Shown: piece after piece, positions 47,755 through 56,777 of the stretch
How positions within the stretch are numbered: the first letter of the stretch is position 1
Layout: the number at the start of each line of letters is the position of its first letter
Assembly: GCA_002197995.1 (NCBI GenBank)
Contig: NGZR01000001.1
Location: forward strand, 14,589,501 to 14,653,500
Length of the DNA stretch: 64,000 nucleotides
From: Gaeumannomyces sp. JS-464
Lineage: Eukaryota > Ascomycota > Sordariomycetes > Magnaporthales > Magnaporthaceae
Direction: 5' to 3'
Translations under genes and position numbers: made by a program
Notes under the pieces: model-generated
Told to the model about the DNA's origin: nothing
Databases searched by the model: none
Seen by the model: only the letters and a program-made list of their open reading frames with translations

Positions 47755-48582
47755 TTAGGCAGCCCCAGCTTGCGGGCCTTTATCGACAAAACCTAAGCTC
47801 TCGCGGATCTTTCGCCGGCGCTCATTATCAGCGCGGCTCCACTCGACTGAGTCGAGATCCGCATCCTGCTCCGCGGCAGGGATGGGCGTGATGAAGGCTG
47901 TTCCCGGTTCGACCTTGCGGTCGCGGCTGACCCAGACGTCCTCGCTGCTAGGCATGCCCGGCCCGTAGCGGGCGAGGTCCTTCTCGCGCTGGCGCTTCTT
48001 GTAGACGGCAGCGCGGAGCTCGGGCGAGTACGACTTGACGCGCATGCAGAACCAAAAGTCGTCCCACTGGTCCGAGCAGTTGCGCAGCCCGCCGTAGCGG
48101 TACACGGCGTTCCACTGCCCGCCCAGGCCGTTGCAGTGGAAGGCCAGGTCGAACGCCTGCCGGCACGACGTTGGCGCGGGGTCGATGGACGCCGCCATGG
48201 CCTCGGGGCCGCTCATTTCGGCGGTGGTGGTCTGTGGTGATGATGTTGCCCCTGAGCGGGCGGATGTGTTTGAGGAGGAGGGGTCCTGGCTGGCGGGAGT
48301 GGCCGAGCGCAACGAGAACCATGATGAGGAGGGGCCGGCTCGTGCTGCTGGTCTGGGTGCGGATGCCTGCTGGGGAGCTTGAGTTGATGCGGCGGGTGCG
48401 TCCTTGCCGCCGTTGAGCTCGGCCTGGAACTGCGCGAGGAATTTGGCGATCTCTGGGTCCATTGACGAGTCATCTTGGGCCTGTGACGTCTTGGGAGGGG
48501 TCTGGGTCTCGCTCTGGGCGCCAGGGGGAGCGGGCTTGCCCTCGGCGGGCGACCTCGGGGGACTCTGCCAGAACCAGCCCAT
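47755..48582 (-). CDS. emi1: early meiotic induction protein 1 family (DUF3128)
   Basis: Single exon, 275 residues. The N-terminal 130 residues are Pro/Ser/Ala-rich low complexity starting MGWFWQSPPRS. The conserved DUF3128 core follows: SCRQAFDLAFHCNGLGGQWN, YRYGGLRNCSDQWDDFWFCM. The Cys spacing (C-x9-C and C-x9-C) is a twin CX9C motif, as in small intermembrane-space proteins oxidised by Mia40. The C-terminal helix is charged (YKKRQREKDLARYG). Yeast EMI1 is linked to meiotic induction and mitochondrial function; its molecular role is not settled. The gene lacks introns and lesions. Confidence 0.9.
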   Translation of the reverse strand: MGWFWQSPPRSPAEGKPAPPGAQSETQTPPKTSQAQDDSSMDPEIAKFLAQFQAELNGGKDAPAASTQAPQQASAPRPAARAGPSSSWFSLRSATPASQDPSSSNTSARSGATSSPQTTTAEMSGPEAMAASIDPAPTSCRQAFDLAFHCNGLGGQWNAVYRYGGLRNCSDQWDDFWFCMRVKSYSPELRAAVYKKRQREKDLARYGPGMPSSEDVWVSRDRKVEPGTAFITPIPAAEQDADLDSVEWSRADNERRRKIRESLGFVDKGPQAGAA

Positions 48583-48956
48583 TGTGTATCAACTTCGTTT
48601 TGCTCGGCTGTTTGTCGTGTGGGCGTGGGCTGCGTTGTGCTCGTTATTGAGGGAGGACAGTTCGCGGAAGAGGAAGCGAAGCAGATTCGGAATCTCGCAA
48701 GACGACGCTCGTTCGAGTCTTGTTCAATCTGTCGGACGGCGCCTCGGTATTGAAGTGAGGGGTAGGCAAGAGGCCTGATGCTGCATGCAGTTAGGGTGAG
48801 GAGGTGGCACGAGATAGACGTCAAGGCCAGGATCGCATTGGCTTTGTGTCGATTGTGGTTGGTCGGCTCAAACATCAATGCACGGAGCAAAGGCCCGACG
48901 CGCCCTCGGAGCGTGCCACGACGCCCAAAAAAAAATCTGCAGTTCAACAACAATAC

Positions 48957-49021
48957 CTAGGTGTAGGTACCTACCTAGAGGTACATAGGTACCTACACAC
49001 CTCGAGGTGGCACCTACCCGG
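48957..49021. repeat. TAGGTACC/CTAGGTAC-rich palindromic cluster
   Basis: Overlapping copies of CCTAGG, GGTACCTACCTAG and TAGGTACCTA make a dense self-complementary cluster. Such GGTACCT-rich blocks are scattered in Sordariomycete intergenic DNA. Confidence 0.8.
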
Positions 49022-49075
49022 TAAGCGCACCCACCTAAATCGGAACCCTACTACCTGAACCTATCCTGTATCTTC

Positions 49076-49128
49076 GCTTTTTCCTATTTCCTGTACTTTT
49101 TCCTGTACTTTTTCCTATTTCCTGCATC
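49076..49128. repeat. TTTTTCCTATTTCCTGTAC minisatellite
   Basis: Three to four imperfect copies of a 12- to 19-base unit (TTTTTCCT with or without ATTTCCT, then GTAC) in tandem within the YME2 upstream region. Confidence 0.75.
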
Positions 49129-49391
49129 TTTTCCTCTATGCCTCCTTTTCTTTTGCCTTGCAGCGGGGGGTGGGCGCTGAAAATCCTCCCTTATCGATAG
49201 CAATGCTCTAACTCGACAGGGTTAGCCTGCAAGGACAGGGATGCGCCACCAATGAATTTGATGATCTCATCGGCAACAACTGCCCAGTTGGGCTGTTACA
49301 CACGCACCAGCGCAACGGACTGGAAATACCTCCAGTTTCGTGGGATTCTTTCCAGCTTATATGGCCAAAGTCGGCATGAAGACAGCTAGCC

Positions 49392-52367
49392 ATGATCGGG
49401 AGCAGTAGATTGCTCCTCGGCCCGGACGCTCGGTCAAGGCTGCTGGCCCAGCGAGCGGTCCTGGCGGGCTCGCCCCTTCGTCGCCATGTCGTTACCCCGC
49501 TAGGCATCAGACCACCACTGCTATCCACCTAAACCGTGGCAGCCTGCGTTGGAAGAGTACGCCGCCTGCAGAGGATAACGTCGGCCACATAACTTCGTCC
49601 AAAAACGAGTCCATTTTCTTTTTTGACAGTGCGTCCGTCCGCCCCTTTGTCGCCCGCAAAGCCCCTTGCTAACGCCAATACCAGATATCTTCCCCTTGGG
49701 CCTCGGCACCTTCTTCCTTCGCCGCTGGCGGACCGAGGAGGACTTGTCGGAGCTGCTCCGCAAATTCGACAGCTCATCCCTGGGCATCACCGATCCTATT
49801 TCTACCGTGAAACGCGCCATCCCTGCCGATATACCCGTTAAGGTGACCGAGGTTATCCCGCCCTCAAGGATGGCGGCGCGTTCGTCAAGTTCGGCCATTT
49901 TGGTGCGGGCGGTGGTTCAGAAACAAGGGTAGCGGCCCGAGAACTCGAAAAGGCCCTCACCAGACGCCTGCTCGAGGCTCCCCTCCGCTCCTGGTTCAAC
50001 CCCTTCGCCTCGGTTCGCGTAGGCCTCGTCAGGGGCGTCCCCTGGCTCGAGGACCTATACCGTCCGCCCGCATCACGCGTCAAGGTCGAATTCTGTCCTC
50101 CCAACCCTGGGGACACAGCCGCCGTCGAGCTGTCCCAGGAGACGCTCTACAGCCTCTTCAGGGGCTACGGTAAACTCGCAGAGATTACCCCGCAGCCCTT
50201 TGACTCCAAAGTCATGCCCCGGTACGCATACGTCGACTTTAGCCGAGTCCGCGACGCCGTCATGGCTCGCAACTGCCTGCACGGCTTCTTCGTCAGCGAG
50301 GCTATGGGCGGGGGCAAAGGCGGTACCAAGCTGCGGCTTTCGTACGAATCCAAAGTCAAGCCGCATCACATCTGGAACTGGCTGTCCGGCCACCCGCGCA
50401 TTGTGATCCCCCTAGTGGCTGCGCTACTGGCTGCTTTTACCGTTGCCGTCTTCGACCCGATCCGAGAGTTCTTTATCGGTGCACATATCCAAGGGTCCCT
50501 TAACATCACAAACAGCCGCCTGTACCGCTGGTTCAAACGCCAGACGTTGGACTTCGGCGGCGTATTCAGGCGCCAGAACAAGGTCGCCGACGAGGCGGGC
50601 CTGCAAGCCCTTTGGACGCAACGGAAGGACATTATCGATTCGGTCAAAACATGGCTTATGGAGACCACAGACACATTTATCGTCGTTCAGGGGCCAAGGG
50701 GCTCGGGCACTCGAGAGCTTATTATGGACCAGGCCCTCGGCGGCCACATGAACGTACTTGTGCTCGACTGCAAACCGGTCGTGGAGGCTCGCGGAGAGAG
50801 CGCAACGATCCGGCGGTTGGCAGCAACTGTCGGTTACAGGCCAGTTTTCTCGTGGGCCAACAGCCTAAGCAGCCTTGCCGACCTGGCAGTGCAAGGTACT
50901 ACGGGGGTAAAGTCCGGCTTCTCCGAGACTCTCGAGTCCCAAATCGTCAAAATACTTCAAACGACCGCGTCGGCTCTCAAGAAAGTATCGCTCGCCGACC
51001 GCCGCGGTAGCCGTGATGACAAGGACGCCGACATGTCAGAGGACGCCTACCTCGAGGCACACCCAGAAAAACGGGCTGTGGTTGTTATCGACAATTTCCT
51101 GCACCGGGCAGAGGATGGGTCGTTGATTTATGACAAAGTCGTTGATTGGGCTGCAGCCTTGGTGCAGTCTAATATCGCGCACGTTATCTTCTTGACCCAC
51201 GACTCTTCCTATTCCAAATGGCTATCCAAGTCACTTCCCGATCGCGTTTTCAGGCAAGTCGCGTTGGGAGACCTCTCGCCGGAGGTGGCCAAGAAGTACG
51301 TGCTTAGCCAACTCGAAGGGTTTGATCGCGAGACACTATCCGACTTGAGGAGGCAACACGGTGGAAAAGACTCAGGAAAGGAATCTGGAACAGGAACAGG
51401 AATGGGATCAGTATCAGGAATGGAATCAGGAACGAGATCAGGAACAGGATCAGGAAGGGAAATAGGAAAGGGAACAGGAGGGGAAACAGGAACAGGAACC
51501 GGAATGGGAACAGGAAAAGAATCCGGAAAGGAGCTAGGAAAGGGCTCGCAGCCGCAGCAACGTCAAACGGGGGCGACCGAGGACCAAAACGAGGGATGGT
51601 TCAATTGGAACAAGCAACCGGCACAGCATAAGCAGTCGCCGCAGCCGGTGGAGAGGGACCTCTCCGAGCTTGACAGCGTTATCGACACGCTTGGCGGCCG
51701 GTTGACAGACCTCGAGTTCCTAGCGCGCCGGCTCAAGAGCGGTCAGACCCCCCGGCAGGCCGTGACCGATATCGTGGAGCAGAGCTCGTCCGAGATTATC
51801 AAGATGTTCCTCCTCGGCAGCAAATCAACCCCTGCCACTAGCAAGAGCAGCGCCACTGCCTCGTCCTCTGACAAGGCCTGGTCCAACGAGCAGGCCTGGC
51901 ACCTAATCAGGGAGATCGCCGCGAAAGGCACCCTGCGGTACAACGAGATCCTCCTCTCGCCAACTTTTGCCTCCTCCACCACCCCGACTGCCGCCGACGG
52001 TGCCGCCGCAATCGAGACCCTGGCCTCAGCGGAGCTGATCACTGTTACGTCGACCCGCGGCCGGCCCCAGGCCGTCAAGGCCGGCAGGCCGGTGTACCAG
52101 GCGGCCTTTGCGCTCCTGGCGGAGGATAGCGTCCTGAAGGCCCGCATGGACCTGGCGGTCGCCACGGAGCTGGTCAAGATCGAGACCAAGAGGATCGACA
52201 AGGTCGAGGCCGAGCTGGCTTTGCTCGCCACGTTGCCGAAGCAGCCGGCCGGTGTGGACCGCAGGACGCAGTACCTTGTGGACAGCCTAAACGTCAGCCA
52301 CGGCAAGATAGTGGCCTTGGAGGCGGAGATGGCGGCGCTTAAAAAGGTTTTGAAGCAAGAGGCGTGA
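49392..52367 (+). CDS. yme2: mitochondrial inner-membrane protein YME2 (escape protein 2), two frameshifts
   Basis: Homologue of yeast Yme2, an inner-membrane protein affecting nucleoid structure and mtDNA escape. Exon 1 (49392-49628) holds a basic presequence and ends NESIFFFDN across intron 49629-49684 (branch GCTAAC). Exon 2 then gives IFPLGLGTFFLRRW, an RRM (VKVEFCPP to LRLSYE), a membrane helix (IVIPLVAALLAAFTVAVFDP), and an AAA-type ATPase domain with VVIDNF as Walker B, plus a coiled C-terminus. One base is missing at 49527-49529 and one in CCC 49861-49863; correcting both gives 973 residues. The P-loop reads GPRGSGTREL, with Thr (50709-50711) where Lys is expected. A Gly/Ser/Thr/Glu repeat made of GGAACA-type hexamers is inserted at 51374-51545. 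Confidence 0.92.
51374..51545 (+). repeat. in-frame hexanucleotide minisatellite in yme2
   Basis: About 28 degenerate copies of a GGAACA/GGAATC/GGAAAG-type hexamer encode alternating Gly and variable polar residues (GTGTGMGSVSG, GKESGKELGKG). The six-base period keeps the frame, and the repeat sits in the linker after the AAA core. Confidence 0.88.
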
Positions 52368-53177
52368 AAGGAACAGTTCTATAACGCTCTCCTCAATAGG
52401 TTTCTATCATTCCATGTTGTATGCTCGACTCCTGAATTTTGCGTTGCCCGTGAAATCTTGTCTTTCCCTTATTCCTTTTGCTTTCCGAATTCCCGCTCCC
52501 TTTCGCTTTCAGATTCCCAACTCACCTTTCCGGCCGAAAAAGAAGCCTCGGTTACCAAGCTTTGAGGCTTTGATTTCTTCTTCCTTGGTTCATCGGTTCC
52601 AAAACGACAGGCCTCCGGAGCAGACCTCCCCAGGCGAGGGAGCTGTGAACCCAGGACGGACATCTTCGAAATTCTGGCAAACCCGATGCCGCACCAAACA
52701 GAAAAGCCTAGTCAAAGCTTTCCAAAACCCCGGAACAAGGCGCGAGGCAAGGTCAATCTGCAGGCGCCGGGATGGAGCATTGTGCCAGCAGTGTGGCGTG
52801 CATAATGGCTAGCCCTCCTCCCTGTATTTGAAGATTTGCTCGGCCGTCGGGCCAATCGTGCCTTTGATGTATCAGCTTTTTTTTGGTCGGGTGCCAGTCC
52901 CCTTGATGTACTCGCTGACGCGGTCGCGGGACCGCCGAGTGAGGGCTTTGCCGGAGCCGATATAGCGCCGGGGCTGGGAGGTTCTCCTTGGTAAGGACGA
53001 GGGAGAAGATGCCCCAGAGGCTGAGGTGGCTCTCTCCGGGAGGATACTGAAGCCACGACAGCGGCGGGGGCTTGGACCCTAGAGGATATCAAGTACCTTA
53101 TCAGGGGTAAAAGCTCAGGTTGTACTGAGCATGCAACGTCAAAGTTAAGTGTAGGGAAGGCGAACTTGATCAAATGA

Positions 53178-53185
53178 TATAAAAA
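53178..53185 (+). promoter_or_regulatory. candidate TATA box
   Basis: TATAAAAA followed by a CT-rich leader and ATGs at 53310 and 53350. It looks like a core promoter but the gene behind it is unclear. Confidence 0.3.
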
Positions 53186-53349
53186 GGAGGTTTCAACGAG
53201 CACTTATTTCTCTTCTAATCCACCGAGTTCACAACGGAGTAGCAGACTGACAACTGTCAAAGAGCAGGGATTTTTGATCCCCAGTCATCCCTCACCATCG
53301 CCAGCAACGATGGCGCCTTAAACAATCGAAGAAGTGAGGGACCAGAAGT

Positions 53350-53595
53350 ATGGATCATGCCTTCTTTTCGATGCCTCAGTATCACCGTGCAGATACCTCC
53401 CTCCCCTCAGTTCTCCGGAAGCGGAAACTCGGCCTTCAGTTGATAGTAAACCCCCTGGAACCTATCCAAGGTTCGGGTCTAGGGGTCTATCTGTGCTTTG
53501 TTTGTCTCGCGGGCACACCCATCGTTGACTTCATGCTTATCACCTCCGACCCCGCTAGAAATGCTACTGCGGTAATTATAAGCCATAGAAGGTAA
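53350..53595 (+). CDS. small hypothetical open frame
   Basis: An 81-residue frame from ATG 53350 (MDHAFFSMPQYHR) to TAA, with a hydrophobic centre (GLGVYLCFVCLAGTPIVDFML). It lies 165 bases past a TATA-like site. An overlapping frame from ATG 53310 hits TAA at its fourth codon, then stays open to 53528. No homology is recognised. It may be a small gene, a decayed gene, or chance. Confidence 0.2.
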   Translation: MDHAFFSMPQYHRADTSLPSVLRKRKLGLQLIVNPLEPIQGSGLGVYLCFVCLAGTPIVDFMLITSDPARNATAVIISHRR

Positions 53596-54602
53596 TAGGT
53601 AGGAGACGAATTGCGAATTGAGCAAGGAGGGCATCTTTTCATCGTGAACGAGCTTGGCTGGAGTGCTTAAAGGTGTGATCTGCCGGTGGCATTTCCCGCC
53701 TGCGACTCCCACGAAAATCACGACATGCTCCATCTCTTGGCCACACGAAGGACGACTTGCGTCACGTCGCATAAGATCATCTTTACCACAGGCCCGAGTG
53801 AAGTAGACGAAAGAAGCAGTAGAAAATAGAATAAAAAGAGGGATAGACTCCCGTCATTTGGTCAACTTGGGTGAATTCGGTGTGGAGGCGGCTACCTACT
53901 GCTACCTGGGCGAGCTAAAGCAGAGTGGAGAGGACGGCTTTGGCTGACGTCACCCGAGCACTCGAGTGAGATTGACGACGAGGTCAACCTACGCTCAGCC
54001 AGAACACACAGCGGGCCCCATCAGCTGGTAGTAAATTAGCAGGTAGGTCTAGTGAGAGGAGTTAATTATGACAGCCTTCGCCCGCTCAAACCCGCGGCTG
54101 GGCAATGGGTCGGGGCGCTGCAAAGCGCAGGCTGATATGCAGACAAGCGGCCAAGCCGTTGGTGACAAAAGCGCAAGGGAACTATGAGGTAAAAATCGAG
54201 AAACGAAATACTGTGATTCGCCACAAGGCGCTGGATTGATGCCTGAAGAATTTATAAGGCCACTATCGTTGACTTATCAGAAACCAAGTCAAAAAATTCG
54301 AAAGGCAACCCCACCACCAAACACACAGGAATTCCCAGTCCCCCACCTTCCGCCCACGTCAATAACCTTGGAAGGGGTCCATTTGGCTAGCCCTTCCTCC
54401 TGTCGTTCTTGACTCTGTGGAACTTTTTTTCGGTGGCTTTTTTTCGTTTTCCTTCTTTTTTTTTTGTCGGTTTCTTTGTTCTCCCCGTCGAGACAGCCGA
54501 AGACCGACCTAGCACGCCAGTTGGTCGGTTCGACAGATAGAAATTTCCCTTGCAATTACCCCTCCATAATCCTTCGAGGGCCACTCGACAACCACAGCGA
54601 AA

Positions 54603-56777
54603 ATGGTGTCCTCCTCTAAGGAGAAGCGGCTCGCCAAGAAGGCCGCTGAGGGCAAGGAGAAGAAGACGGTTGCGTCCCGCTCCAAGGCCGGATCCAAGGC
54701 CGGATCCAAGGCCGGGTCCAAGGTTGCTAGCGCTGCCGGATCCGTCAACGGCGACGAACCCGAGCTCGATGGGAACGGAAACCCCATCGGGAGCGACGAG
54801 CCCGCCACCGCCGCCGACAAGGCCGACGAGGTGAAGCGCCTGGCGGAGCAGATGGACAAGCACGGCTTGTCTGACCGTGTCACCACCGGTGTGCTTTCTT
54901 CTCTCGAGCAAAGCAAGGATGTCAAGATCACCAGTGCCAGTCTGGTGTTCCACGGCCGCGTCCTTATCACGGACACGACCCTGGAACTTTCGTATGCCCG
55001 GAGATATGGCCTCCTGGGAGAGAACGGCTGCGGAAAGAGTACCCTTCTCAAGGCCATCGCCGCGCGCGAGTACCCGGTCCCCCAGCACGTCGACATCTAC
55101 CTGCTCAACGAGGGCGCTCCCCCTTCAGACCTCGGTGCGCTCGAATGGGTCGTCACTGAGGCTGAGAATGAGCTGAAGCGACTAGACGCCCTGGCCGAAA
55201 AGCTTCTGGAGGAGGAGGGCCCGGAGAGCCCTATCCTCATGGACCTTTACGACGTAAGTGAAGTTAGCCGGGGCATGCCAGCCTCGGCACCACAAATTCC
55301 GGCCTCACATTTTTACCTGTTGTACCCATTTCAACGGACCCTTCTAACGGGTTTCTTCTCCCCCGACAGCACATGGACAAGATGGACCCCTCAACCTTCT
55401 CCACCCGTGCCGCCCTTATCCTCACCGGTCTCGGCTTCAACAAGACCACCATCCACAAGAAGACCAAGGACATGTCCGGTGGCTGGAGGATGCGAGTCGC
55501 CCTTGCCAAGGCCCTTTTCGTCAAGCCCTCTCTCCTGCTTCTCGACGACCCGACGGCACATCTGGACCTGGAGGCGTGCGTGTGGCTCGAGGAGTACCTC
55601 AAGAAGTGGGAGCGGACCCTGGTGCTTGTGTCCCACTCGATGGATTTCCTCAACGGCGTCTGTACCAACATGATCGACATGCGTTTGAGGCAGCTCATCT
55701 ACTACGGTGGTAACTACGATTCGTACCAAAAGACTCGGTCCGAGCAGGAGACCAACCAGATGAAAGCGTACCACAAGCAGCAGGAGGAGATTGCACACAT
55801 CAAGAAGTTCATCGCCAGCGCTGGTACCTATGCCAACTTGGTCAGGCAGGCCAAGTCGCGGCAAAAGATCCTCGACAAGATGGAGGCCGACGGCTTCATT
55901 CAGCCCGTACACCAGGACAGGGTCTTCACCTTCCGTTTCGCCGATGTCGAGAAGCTGCCTCCTCCAGTGCTTTCGTTTGACAACGTCACCTTCTCTTACT
56001 CGGGCGACCCTAAGGACGATCTGTACCGCAACATTGACCTCGGTTTTGACATGGACTCGCGGACGGCCCTTGTCGGTCCCAACGGTGTGGGCAAGTCGAC
56101 GCTCCTCCGTCTGATGACGGGCAAGCTGTCGCCTCGGGGGGAGCTTGACAAGGCACACCCATTTGAAGATGGGCCTATACTCCCAGCACTCGGCCGAGCA
56201 GCTGGATCTGACAAAATCGGCCCTCGATTTCGTGCGGGACAAGTACTCTGATAAGTCGCAGGACTACCAGTACTGGAGGCAACAGCTGGGCCGCTACGGC
56301 CTGACTGGTGAGTCACAGACGTCGCTGATCGGCACGCTGTCAGACGGTCAGAAGAGCCGTATCGTCTTCGCCCTGCTCGCCATCGAGAGCCCCAACATGC
56401 TGCTGCTGGACGAGCCCACCAACGGTCTGGATATTCCTACGATTGACAGTTTGGCAGACGCCATTAACGCCTTTAGTGGCGGCGTTATTGTTGTCAGTCA
56501 CGACTTCAGGTAAGAACTGCTCACTCCTTGTTTCGTTATCTATGCTCAAACACCTTTTTTTTTTTCTTTCCCTCTGCCTATCTTGGGGGGGGGGGGGGGG
56601 GGGGGAGTTTCTTGCAACAATTCGCTGACTCGTCTCCTACTCGTCACTAGGTTGCTCGACAAGATCGCCAAGCAGATTTTGGTCTGCGAGAACAAGACCA
56701 TCAAGCCGTGGGACGGCTCGATAGGAGAGTACAAGAACTACCTGAGGAAGAAGATGATTTCCGCTGGTGCAGTCTAA
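54603..56777 (+). CDS. arb1: ABC-F ATPase ARB1 (ribosome biogenesis), one frameshift
   Basis: Twin-cassette soluble ABC protein needed for 40S and 60S ribosome assembly; essential in yeast. Exons are 54603-55253, 55370-56509 and 56651-56777. A Lys/Ala/Gly head has [12 protein letters not shown] repeats. Cassette 1: GENGCGKST (Walker A), [14 protein letters not shown] (signature), [10 protein letters not shown] (Walker B; Asp-Asp is normal for ARB1). The ABC-F linker includes [20 protein letters not shown]. Cassette 2: [23 protein letters not shown] and [11 protein letters not shown], then VVSHDFRLLDKI. At G6 (56136-56141) one base too many shifts the frame; with five G the reading goes from KLSPRG into [15 protein letters not shown], and the total becomes exactly 639 codons (638 residues). 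Because the yeast gene is essential, the lesion is almost surely a sequence error. The last intron holds a G21 run. Confidence 0.95.
56585..56605 (+). repeat. G21 homopolymer inside an arb1 intron
   Basis: A run of 21 G, 45 bases before the 3' splice site at 56650, in a 141-base intron. Long poly-G is rare in any genome. Confidence 0.9.

Larger units (their letters stand above)
48583..49391. other. divergent intergenic region with GGTACCT and TTTTTCCT repeats
   Basis: Lies between the EMI1 start (minus) and the YME2 start (plus), so it contains both promoters. Two repeat blocks are listed separately. No gene. Confidence 0.55.
52368..54602. other. 2.2-kb intergenic interval
   Basis: No recognised gene. 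It holds the YME2 3' UTR, a TATA-like site at 53178 followed by short open frames (53310-53595), AT-rich DNA around 53815-53845 and 54180-54260, and a T-rich tract (54425-54478) in the ARB1 leader. The 52712-53203 minus frame has no motif. Confidence 0.5.

Noticed and set aside
55560..55580. Possible degenerate Walker B (DDPTAHLD) in the first ARB1 cassette
   Set aside because: Asp-Asp with TAH is the normal sequence of ARB1 proteins, including yeast, so it is not an anomaly.
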